From positions 372,001 to 436,000 of the forward strand of contig JADJWF010000004.1 in assembly GCA_016716505.1 (NCBI GenBank): a stretch of DNA of 64,000 bases. Direction: 5' to 3'. Shown one piece after another: positions 20,610 through 28,159 of the stretch. Numbering within the stretch: the stretch's first letter is position 1; every line of letters starts with the position of its first letter. Below the pieces are notes generated by a model. That model made no database searches. It was not told the DNA's origin and saw only the letters and a list, made by a program, of their open reading frames with translations. Origin of the DNA: Verrucomicrobiota bacterium (GTDB lineage Bacteria > Verrucomicrobiota > Verrucomicrobiia > Limisphaerales > J093). Made by a program: the position numbers and the translations under genes.

Positions 20610-20687
20610 TCCTCCCGCCCCGAGCAACACCTTGCACCGCACTTTTCGCTTCCGCAAAGCGCCGCCGCGTGTTTGAACAGGCGGGCT

Positions 20688-21074
20688 GTGAACAAGCCGC
20701 TGGCTCTGCTGTGTTACGAGAATCTGCTGACCGGGAATCAACTGCTGAATCGTCTGCAGGATGAGGGGTACCGGACGGCCCTCGTCACCGATCCGGATCG
20801 CCTGCTGGAGCAGGCTCTCGCGGATCTGCCGCTGTTGGTGGCAGTGGAACTGGCGACCCGGACCGATCAGGTCTGTGAGGCGATCCGGCTGCTCAAGCGC
20901 AATGCGGCAACAGCGCACGTCCCGGTGCTGGCGTACGCCAAACTCGGCGCCGGCAAGGGTAGCCGGCGCTTCACCGATGCGGCCCGCGGCGCGGGGATTG
21001 ACCTGCTGGCCAACGAGGCGGGGTTGCTGGCGCAGTTGCCGGAGTTGCTGGACCAGGTGCTGCGGGTGGAATGA
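20688..21074 (+). CDS. Receiver-like (CheY-fold) single-domain protein
   Basis: This is a roughly 128-residue alpha/beta protein of receiver-domain size. Strands and helices alternate as in response regulators ('KPLALLCYENLLTGNQLLNR', 'YRTALVTDPDRLLEQ', 'LPLLVAVEL', 'HVPVLAYAKL', 'GIDLLANEAGLLAQL'). The phospho-acceptor Asp is not evident: the third strand reads LLVAVELAT, and the usual Lys near strand 5 is absent. It therefore looks like a pseudo-receiver that acts by protein contact. I chose GTG at 20688; a TTG at 20673 is possible. It starts 78 bases after tRNA-Pro and is convergent with the DUF5069 gene. Confidence 0.6.
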   Translation: MNKPLALLCYENLLTGNQLLNRLQDEGYRTALVTDPDRLLEQALADLPLLVAVELATRTDQVCEAIRLLKRNAATAHVPVLAYAKLGAGKGSRRFTDAARGAGIDLLANEAGLLAQLPELLDQVLRVE

Positions 21075-21083
21075 TGGCCCGCC

Positions 21084-21608
21084 TCAGGCACGGCCGGCCG
21101 CCCGTTTCACGGCGTCAATGATCCCCCGGTCGTTGTCACCCTGGTCGCGCACGAGTTCGAGGAACCCCGGCAGGGTCAGGTTCACCTCTCGCAGAAACGC
21201 GCGATCGCCGGCGCAACCGTACATGAGATCGTCTGGCATCTCGCCCCGGAGCTTGAGGCGGGCCTTGACGATGATGCGCGGGAGCCAGGCGATCCCGTCC
21301 ACGGCAGCCGTTTTTGGCGGAAGACTCTCCATCGTGGCACGCATCCGGGCCGGCACGCCTCCCAGCGCTTTGAGAAAGTAGTCACGGCGGATGGCGGTCA
21401 CGGCCCGCGTGGTTTCGAAGTCCGGCTCGCCGTAGCGCAGATGGTCGTCCACGAAGTCGAAGAGCTCCTGTGCCGTGCAACCGATGCTGGCAAGGAAGGC
21501 GACTTGCTCCGGGGTGAACATGGTGGTCGGGGATTTCCGTCCCTGCTTCCACGCCTCAATGCCGTGCTCCCAGACTTCGCGGAAGCGCGCTTCCCAATTC
21601 TTGTCCAT
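21084..21608 (-). CDS. DUF5069 domain protein
   Basis: The 174-residue soluble protein contains a DUF5069-type C-terminus (LPRIIVKARLKLRGEMPDDL, 'YGCAGDRAFL'), a domain common in Verrucomicrobiota with no known activity. The N-terminal half is helical ('WEARFREVWEHGIEAWKQGR', 'TPEQVAFLASIGCTAQELFD'). The ATG at 21606-21608 gives MDKNWEARF; the upstream open frame is Arg/Pro-rich and overlaps the divergent gene's leader. No signal peptide, so it is probably cytoplasmic. The function is unknown. Confidence 0.75.
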   Translation of the reverse strand: MDKNWEARFREVWEHGIEAWKQGRKSPTTMFTPEQVAFLASIGCTAQELFDFVDDHLRYGEPDFETTRAVTAIRRDYFLKALGGVPARMRATMESLPPKTAAVDGIAWLPRIIVKARLKLRGEMPDDLMYGCAGDRAFLREVNLTLPGFLELVRDQGDNDRGIIDAVKRAAGRA

Positions 21609-21738
21609 GGGCGGGAAAAGTGGCGCGGTTGGACCGCGCCGCAAGCCTTCGGCCGCGCCGCAGGAGAGGGTTTCGATTTCATCGCGATTTTTCCTGGGTG
21701 GGGTTGATGACCGGCAGAGCCGTCGCCATCTTCCCGGG

Positions 21739-22881
21739 ATGAAGACGTGCCGCCCGCTACCAATTTGTCTCGCCGCGCTCACGCTTGCTTGCGCCCTGGT
21801 CGCCCATGATCGCGCAAGGTCGCCCGTCAGGATCCCCGACCTTCCCGGCTTTCAGACCCTGAAGTGCGACTTCCACATCCACACCGTCTTTTCCGACGGC
21901 AAAGTCTGGCCCGACATCCGCGCCGAGGAGGCGTGGCGCGAGGGACTGGACGCGATCGCGGTCACTGATCACATCGAGTATCAACCGCACAAGGCCGACC
22001 TGCCCACGGCGCACAATCGTTCCCACGAGATTGCCCAGGCCCACGGACAGACCCTGGACTTGATCGTGATTCGCGGCTCGGAAATCACCCGCGCCATGCC
22101 GCCGGGGCACCTCAACGCCATCTTTCTTCAGGACGCACGGGCGCTCGATGTTCCAGACTGGCGCGCGTCCTTGGCCGAGGCCCAGCGGCAGGGGGCGTTC
22201 ATCTTCTGGAATCATCCGGGCTGGACCGGCCAGCAGGCGGACGGCGTCTCGCGGTGGTATCCGGAACACACGGAGTTGGTAAACTCCAACCAGCTTCACG
22301 GCATCGAGGTGGTCAACGGCCGCGAGTACTACCCGGAAGCACATGCCTGGTGTCTGGAGAAAAACCTCACCATGCTCAGCAACTCGGACATCCACAACCC
22401 GCTGGGTCTGGATTACGACCTGCACCTGAACGACCATCGTCCGCTCACCCTGGTCTTCGCCCGCGAGCGGACGGCTGACTCCATCAAGGAAGCCTTGGTG
22501 GCGCGGCGCACCGCCGTCTATTCGGGTACGGTGCTGGTAGGCCGGGAGGAGTTCCTGCGGCCGATCTTCGAGCGCTCGATCCGGGTGAAGACCCCCCAGG
22601 TGCGCGTGCGCGGGAAAGGAAGCGCGATGGTGCAGATTCACAACGACTCGGACGTGACGTATGTGTTGCGGCCGGAGACGGAAGATCCCGATCTCAGTTT
22701 CCCTGGTGAGGTCCGTCTCCCCGGTGGCAAAACGGCTCTGCTCCAAGTCCGCGGGCGGGCGGAAGACCGGCAGGCGGAACGCGTCGTGAACCTGTTGTGC
22801 GCGGTCACCAACCTGCTCGTCCGTCCCAACGTGCCGCTGAAGGCGGCGATCGAGTTCAACGTGACCCTGCTGCCCAAGTAG
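21739..22881 (+). CDS. Exported PHP-domain phosphoesterase (Sb-PDE-like)
   Basis: The 380-residue protein has a signal peptide (MKTCRPLPICLAALTLACAL). A PHP-type metal-dependent phosphoesterase domain follows: CDFHIHTVFSDGKVWP gives the first His pair, 'AIAVTDHIEYQ' the next His, and 'GSEITR', 'FWNHPGW' and 'NSDIHNP' supply further metal ligands in family order. The layout fits the Sb-PDE family, whose founder is a broad-range phosphodiesterase. The last 100 residues are a beta domain (VRVRGKGSAMVQIHND...KAAIEFNVTLLPK) also found in that family. The true substrate is unknown. The ATG at 21739 starts the signal peptide. The gene is divergent from DUF5069. Confidence 0.82.
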   Translation: MKTCRPLPICLAALTLACALVAHDRARSPVRIPDLPGFQTLKCDFHIHTVFSDGKVWPDIRAEEAWREGLDAIAVTDHIEYQPHKADLPTAHNRSHEIAQAHGQTLDLIVIRGSEITRAMPPGHLNAIFLQDARALDVPDWRASLAEAQRQGAFIFWNHPGWTGQQADGVSRWYPEHTELVNSNQLHGIEVVNGREYYPEAHAWCLEKNLTMLSNSDIHNPLGLDYDLHLNDHRPLTLVFARERTADSIKEALVARRTAVYSGTVLVGREEFLRPIFERSIRVKTPQVRVRGKGSAMVQIHNDSDVTYVLRPETEDPDLSFPGEVRLPGGKTALLQVRGRAEDRQAERVVNLLCAVTNLLVRPNVPLKAAIEFNVTLLPK

Positions 22882-23078
22882 GACGCAGGGGCGGTTCTGA
22901 GAGGGCGTCGAGCCGACCACGATCAAGGTTTCCCGAGGTCTTCCCCTGAAATCCCGGACGCTCCGGACCCGGTGGAAGATGATCAGCCGAATCAGCAGCC
23001 TGCCCGCGACGCTTGACCACACAACCGGCTGTGTGCCACGCTCCTTGGCGACACAATTCGTGGTAGTGGCCGGTCTGT

Positions 23079-23564
23079 ATGCGTTGCCCGAAGTGCGAAT
23101 GCCAGGAAGACAAAGTGATTGACTCGCGTTCCTCCCGCGAGGGCGGGACGATTCGCCGTCGCCGGGAATGCCTTCAATGCGGGCATCGTTTCACGACGTA
23201 CGAAGAAATCGAACGCCAGCCGTTGGTGGTTCTGAAGCGTGATGGGCGGCGGGAGGAGTTCTCGCGCGAGAAACTCGCGGGTGGCATTCGGCGCGCGTGC
23301 CAGAAACGACCGGTCAGCCCCCAGGCGATCGAGGAAGTGGTGGACCGGATCGTCAGTGAGATTCACGACAAATACGACGGCGAAGTGCCCTGCCTGGCGA
23401 TTGGGGAGCGGGTCATGGACGAGTTGCGCGTGCTGGATCCTGTGGCGTACGTGCGCTTTGCCAGTGTGTACCGCCGCTTCGAGGAAGCCGGCGATTTCGT
23501 GCAGGCGGTCAAACGACTGGAGATCAAACGTGATACCGCGACATTCCAACTACCTGGGTTTTGA
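23079..23564 (+). CDS. nrdR: Transcriptional repressor NrdR
   Basis: The 161-residue regulator has full family length. An N-terminal zinc ribbon with four cysteines (MRCPKCECQEDKVID and RECLQCGHRFTTYE) is followed by an ATP-cone domain (VVLKRDGRREEFSREKLAGG to about residue 140). NrdR senses dATP/ATP through the ATP cone and represses ribonucleotide reductase genes by binding NrdR boxes. No nrd gene lies in the window. It overlaps the next gene by 35 bases and leads a probable three-gene operon with an unknown protein and a HIT protein. Confidence 0.96.
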   Translation: MRCPKCECQEDKVIDSRSSREGGTIRRRRECLQCGHRFTTYEEIERQPLVVLKRDGRREEFSREKLAGGIRRACQKRPVSPQAIEEVVDRIVSEIHDKYDGEVPCLAIGERVMDELRVLDPVAYVRFASVYRRFEEAGDFVQAVKRLEIKRDTATFQLPGF

Positions 23565-24102
23565 AACCGAAGACGGCGTGCTCCCGTGCGCCGTGGACGA
23601 CCTGGTGGTCGAGTTGGTGGGAGACAGCGTTCCTGGCCTCTCCGCGGAGTTTCTGCGGGAGGCCGCGCTGGGGCTGCTGAAGTATTTCCGCGAGGAGCTT
23701 CGTCGCGACCAGGTGACGGTGAGTGAATTCGTGGAGGCGCTGGCCGTGGTGTTGCGGGGGTTCGGCTTTGCGTTCGAGTTGCACACCGCGAACGCCGGCG
23801 CGGAGGCCGGGGCGCCGATGCATGGGCGGGTGGAACTCGCGTTGGATGGGATGGTGGGCAACGCGGACCAGGGGATCGAGCAAGGGTTTCTGCCCCGATT
23901 GCGCCGGGAATTGCTCCAGTGCCTCGCCGCCGCGCCGCGCCTGGTGCGGGTGACCGGGCTGCGCCCGTGCGTCAAGCGGCTGTCCGGTGCCCGCCGTTGG
24001 AACCGCCGCTGTCAGCGCCTGCGCGACCAGATCGTTGGTTATGTCCGACTGTGCTTCGCCGAGAATCCCGCCGGCCGCGATTGCGCACTGGTGGTGACCT
24101 GA
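23530..24102 (+). CDS. Unknown protein encoded between nrdR and a HIT gene
   Basis: The 190-residue protein is acidic at the N-terminus and basic at the C-terminus. I recognise no domain. The first part ('FETEDGVLPCAVDDLVVELV', 'AALGLLKYFREELRRDQVTV') is followed by a beta segment with 'FAFELHTANAG' and 'MHGRVELALDGMVGNAD', and a basic end (RLSGARRWNRRCQRLRDQ). I chose the GTG at 23530, which overlaps the nrdR stop by 35 bases; no later Met gives a plausible full protein. It ends 6 bases before the HIT gene. The overlap suggests coupled translation, perhaps with a nucleotide-related role, but that is inference from position. Confidence 0.65.
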   Translation: MIPRHSNYLGFETEDGVLPCAVDDLVVELVGDSVPGLSAEFLREAALGLLKYFREELRRDQVTVSEFVEALAVVLRGFGFAFELHTANAGAEAGAPMHGRVELALDGMVGNADQGIEQGFLPRLRRELLQCLAAAPRLVRVTGLRPCVKRLSGARRWNRRCQRLRDQIVGYVRLCFAENPAGRDCALVVT

Positions 24103-24108
24103 CCTCCC

Positions 24109-24450
24109 ATGAGCAAAACCCTCTTCCAGAAGATCTGCGATCGTGAAATCCCCGGCACCATCGTGTACGAAGACGATCAGGTGGTCGCTTTCCGCGACAT
24201 CAACCCGGCAGCGCCCACGCACGTCTTGATCGTGCCGCGCAAGCCCATTGCGCGGATCGGCGAAGCGGCGCCGGAGGATCAGGCCGTTTTGGGGCATCTG
24301 CTGCTCAAGGCGGCGGAAGTGGCGCGGCAACTGGGCTTGCACGGAGGCTACCGGCTCGTCTTCAACAACGGCCCCGACGCCGGCGAGGCCGTACCGCACC
24401 TGCACTGTCACATTCTCGGCGGCCGCCGGCTCGCGTGGCCGCCCGGTTGA
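24109..24450 (+). CDS. HIT-family nucleotide hydrolase (HinT-like)
   Basis: The 113-residue protein has the length and order of bacterial HinT. The N-terminal KTLFQKICDREIPGTIVYED is followed by 'FRDINPAAPTHVLIVPRKPI', and the active-site histidine triad is HLHCHILGG (catalytic His in the middle). HinT enzymes hydrolyse phosphoramidates and other AMP derivatives in the cytoplasm. The ATG at 24109 lies 6 bases after the previous stop, so it is in the nrdR operon. Confidence 0.95.
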   Translation: MSKTLFQKICDREIPGTIVYEDDQVVAFRDINPAAPTHVLIVPRKPIARIGEAAPEDQAVLGHLLLKAAEVARQLGLHGGYRLVFNNGPDAGEAVPHLHCHILGGRRLAWPPG

Positions 24451-24627
24451 CCGGCGCCCGCTCCGCCCGGTTCAGCCGGTGCGAGTCGCTGCCGGCGGAA
24501 TCCCCCTCTCAGCGCCCCGTCCGCAGGAAAGAGGGGCAAACCGCCAACTTTTGGTGGCGTCGCCCGCGGAATTCGCCTAAAACCTCGCGCTCATTCGTCG
24601 CAACCCATTGATTAGCGCACCCGACCG

Positions 24628-26707
24628 ATGAAAGAATACACATCCGCCGAGATTCGTAACTTCGCGATTGTCGGCCATGCGACCTGCGGCAAAACCACGC
24701 TCAGCGAGGCGATGATGGCCTGCAGCGGCGTGATCGGCCGCATGGGCAGCGTGGCCGCCGGCTCCACCCTTTCCGATTACCACGAGAGCGAGCAGAAGCG
24801 GAAGATCTCCATCCACTCCTCGCTGCTGCATACGGAATGGCTGGGCAAGAAGCTGAACATCCTCGACACGCCCGGCTACGCCGACTTCATCAGCGAGGCG
24901 CTGGCCGCGCTGCGCGTGAGCGATTTCGCGATGGTGGTGGTGCATCCCGTGGACGGGCCGGTGATTGGCACGGACAAGGTCGTCGGAGTTTGGCATCCCG
25001 AAGATGATTGTCGTGAACATGCTCGACAAGGAGCACACCAACTTTGACGAAATCCTCGCCAAGCTGCGGGAGCGTTTCGGCCCGAAGGTGTTTCCGATGG
25101 CCATCCCCATCAACCCCGGTCCCGGCTTCAACAAGGTGCTGGACGTGATGCGCAACGAAGTCATCACCTACACCACCGACGGCTCCGGCAAGTTCGCGGA
25201 GGCGCCGGCGTCCGGCGAATGGGCCGACCGGGTGAAGGCCCTTCATCAGGAGTTGATTGAGCACACCGCCGAGGCAGACGACCAGCTCTTGGAGAAGTTT
25301 TTTGAACAGGGCGGGCTTTCGGAAGACGAGTTGCGGGCGGGGGTTCACAACGCCTTCCAGAAGGCCGAGATCATCCCCGTGTTTGCCACCGCCTCCGAAA
25401 CCAACGTCGGCGTGGCCCGCCTGATGGACTTCGTCGCCAAGTACGGTTCATCGCCGGAAGACCGGGCTCGCGTGACGGCCGTGGACGGCAACGACGCGGA
25501 GGTAGCCGTCGGGCTCCACGACCAGCAGACGGTGGCGTACGTTTTCAAGACGATGAACGAGGAGCACATCGGGGAGGTGACCTACTTCCGCGTGTACTCC
25601 GGGAGCGTGCGCTTCGGCATGGACCTGTACAACGCCAGCCGAAACGTCACCGAGCGCGTGGGCCAACTGGCGTTGGTCAACGGCCGGAACCGCCAGAACG
25701 TGGGGGTCATCGGCGCGGGCGACATTGGATCAGTCGTCAAACTCAAGAACACCCACACGGGCGACACGTTGTGCGCGCCCGGCCTGAACGAGCGCTTGCC
25801 AAAGGTCACCTTTCCCAAGCCCAACATCCACGCCGCCCTGCTCCTCAAGTCGAAGGGCGAGGAAGACAAGGTGGCGCAGGGTCTCGCGGCGCTGGCCAAC
25901 GAGGACCCCGCCTTCCACTACGCGGTGGACGCCGAACTGCACCAGACGGTTCTCTCCGGCCAGGGCGAACTCCACCTGCAAGTCATCTCCGAGCGACTCA
26001 AAAACCGCTTCAAGGTGGACTTCGACCTCGTCGCTCCGAAAATCCGCTTCCGCGAAACCATCAAGACCCGCGGCGAATCCAAGTATCGCCACAAGAAGCA
26101 GACCGGCGGCGCCGGCCAGTTTGCGGAGGTATGGATGCGCATCGAACCCGCCGCCCGCGGATCGGGGGTCGAATTCACCGAGTCCCTGGTGGGCCAGAAC
26201 GTGGACCGCGTGTTTGTCCCGTCGGTGGAAAAGGGCGTCAATGCCGCCTGCACCGAAGGCATCCTCGCCGGCTACCGGGTCGTGGACGTCAAGATTGACT
26301 TCTACGACGGCAAGATGCACCCGGTGGACTCCAAGGACATCGCCTTCCAGATTGCCGGCAAGGAAGCGTTTCGCGAGGCCTTCCTCGCCGCCCGTCCCTG
26401 CCTCCTCGAACCGATCCACCTGGTGGAAATCAGGGTGCCCGATGACGCGATGGGTGCCGTCATCGGCGACTTGTCCAGCCGGCGCGGCAAGATTCTCGGC
26501 ATGGATTCGGTGGCCGGCATGCAGGTGATCAAGGCCCTGATTCCCGCGGCCGAACTCTACCAGTACTCGACCGTGCTGCGCTCGCTCACGGGCGGCCGGG
26601 CGGCACACACCGAAGACTTCGATCACTACGAGGAGATGCCCAAGGAACTCGAGGCCAGGGTGATCGCCGAAGCCAAGAAGGCGAAGGAAGAACAGCACCA
26701 CGCCTGA
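24628..26707 (+). CDS. Elongation factor G-like GTPase, interrupted by a +1 frameshift
   Basis: Ribosomal translocase-type GTPase of about 693 residues. The N-terminal part (24628 to about 24985) has the P-loop GHATCGKTT and DTPGY. The rest continues in the next frame with the G4-like motif NMLDKE, a domain IV segment (ETIKTRGESKYRHKKQTGGA) and a full C-terminus. The break is at 24985-24986, where GTCGTCGGAG has one G more than needed to keep 'DKV-EFGIPKM' in frame. The G4 motif (NMLD rather than NKMD) and the GHATCGKTT loop place it among EF-G-like paralogs (EF-G2 type) rather than the main fusA. Whether the break is real or a sequencing error cannot be told here; the rest shows no decay. 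Confidence 0.85.
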
Positions 26708-26727
26708 AGCACCCGGATCATCCAGCG

Positions 26728-26758
26728 CGGGCGGACGAGTGGTCCGCCCGTCTTCTTT
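26728..26758 (+). terminator. Intrinsic terminator of the EF-G-like gene
   Basis: A 9-bp perfect stem, CGGGCGGAC (26728-26736) with GTCCGCCCG (26742-26750), has a 5-base loop and is followed by the T-rich TCTTCTTT. It lies 20 bases after the stop codon. Confidence 0.75.
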
Positions 26759-26796
26759 GCCGCACTCCGCCCCCGCGCTAGCCTTGCGTCGTCCGA

Positions 26797-27381
26797 ATGG
26801 GTTCCCGACGCACAGTCTCGCGCACGATGTGGGCCGGTTGGCTGGTGTTGCTTGGGGCGCTCGCCACGGCGCTCGGCCTCTGGTGGCGGTTTGAATCGCG
26901 CCGGGAACATCAGTTTGATCCGATCATTCTCGATGCCGCCCGGCGGGCCGGGCTCGATCCGGCGCTGGTTAAAGCGGTGGTGTGGAAAGAAAGCCACTTC
27001 AACGAGCGCGCCCGCGGCCAGGCGGGGGAGCTGGGGCTGATGCAACTGATGGACGCGGCGGCCCAGGAGTGGGCCGCCAGTGCCGGCGTGTATCCGCTGC
27101 CCCTCGATCATCTGCTCGACCCGCGGACCAATACCCTCGCCGGCGCGTGGTATCTGGCCAGATTGGCGCGACGATATCAGCAGACCGACAACCCTCTGCC
27201 CTACGCCCTGGCCGATTACAACGCGGGCCGGGGCAACGTGCTCAAGTGGCTGCGCGGCCCCGCCGCCACCAACAGCGCGGCCTTCATCGAGGCCATCGGT
27301 TTTCCCGCCACCCAGCAGTACGTGCGGGAGGTGCTGGCGCGTCGCGAACGCTTTGCCCGCGATTTCCCCCCGCAAAACTAG
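26797..27381 (+). CDS. Lytic transglycosylase (SLT domain)
   Basis: The 194-residue protein has an N-terminal signal anchor (TMWAGWLVLLGALATALGLW) and one SLT/Slt70-type catalytic domain. The catalytic Glu is in VVWKESHFNERA, followed by the family motifs GELGLMQLM and ALADYNAGRGNVLKWL. Such enzymes cleave peptidoglycan between MurNAc and GlcNAc, forming the 1,6-anhydro product, in the periplasm. The size matches minimal MltE-like or membrane-anchored enzymes. The start at 26797 could shift to the Met at 26827 (MWAG). Confidence 0.9.
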   Translation: MGSRRTVSRTMWAGWLVLLGALATALGLWWRFESRREHQFDPIILDAARRAGLDPALVKAVVWKESHFNERARGQAGELGLMQLMDAAAQEWAASAGVYPLPLDHLLDPRTNTLAGAWYLARLARRYQQTDNPLPYALADYNAGRGNVLKWLRGPAATNSAAFIEAIGFPATQQYVREVLARRERFARDFPPQN

Positions 27382-27585
27382 GGCCTCTTCAGCAATGACG
27401 TAGCCCCGCGGCGTCCTCGCCGGCCGGTGAAGGCGGCGACCCGCCGACAAACCCCGCGCGGCACTGGGACGCGGCGACGACTCGCAGCCGGGACAAACCG
27501 CGCAATGTGGACGGTGGAATCACTCCAAACACGCCCTTCGGGCTGCGGTCCCGAAGACCCGAAAAGCGAATTCCGGGCCGCTGCT

Positions 27586-27945
27586 TTACCAGGTGGTGGA
27601 TTGGCGTGCCAGCACGTCGCGAAGCGTCGCGGCCCCGGACCGCTGCATGGTGGCCTGGTCCAGCACCGCCACACTGTTCCGGCCGAAGGTAATCTCGCCC
27701 CGCTTCCGAGTCTTCTCTTTCAAATGCGTGCCGGTCGTGAGGGTGATTTTTTCGGACGGCGCGTCGCCTCGATCTTTGGCAGCGGCTTTGACCTGACAAC
27801 CTTGAGGCGCGGTGATGGGCTTGACCTGCTTCGGAAGCCGGTCACGCCGCGTCTCCCCGGCGAGCGTCTCGCTGGCGAGCCCTGCCACCACAGCCGCCCC
27901 ACAAAACATCGCCAGCCACTTCGCTATCGCAGTACCCGATTTCAT
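27586..27945 (-). CDS. Small exported protein resembling a TonB-receptor plug
   Basis: The 119-residue protein has a signal peptide (KWLAMFCGAAVVAGLASETL). The mature part ends in 'ITFGRNSVAVLDQATMQRSG' and 'AATLRDVLARQSTTW', which looks like the first plug strands of a TonB-dependent receptor ('VxVIDxxxIxRSGAxTLxDxL'). It stops where a receptor's plug would continue; no barrel follows. It is either a stand-alone plug-like protein or a receptor remnant. It is convergent with the lytic transglycosylase. Confidence in the coding call is moderate and in the plug resemblance lower. Confidence 0.5.
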   Translation of the reverse strand: MKSGTAIAKWLAMFCGAAVVAGLASETLAGETRRDRLPKQVKPITAPQGCQVKAAAKDRGDAPSEKITLTTGTHLKEKTRKRGEITFGRNSVAVLDQATMQRSGAATLRDVLARQSTTW

Positions 27946-28159
27946 GACGATACGGTGCTCCCGCGTTCGGCCGCTGGCAAGGGGTGAATCCGCCGGCTTG
28001 GAATGGTGCCGAACACGACCCGACTGCTGCCGTTTCGGCGTGCGAGTTCGCCAGAGCTACCGGGCACAAAGCCTCCAGGCGGGGGCGCTGCGAACCAGAC
28101 GCCCGTCCGGGTCCCAGGGCCGACAACCGGGAGCGGACGGATTGGCGGTGCCCTGACCC

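Noticed and set aside
24979..24990. Programmed ribosomal frameshift in the EF-G-like gene
   Set aside because: No slippery heptamer, stop-codon shift site or obvious pseudoknot; programmed shifts are not known in EF-G, and similar single-base breaks in dnaE and tyrS point to error.
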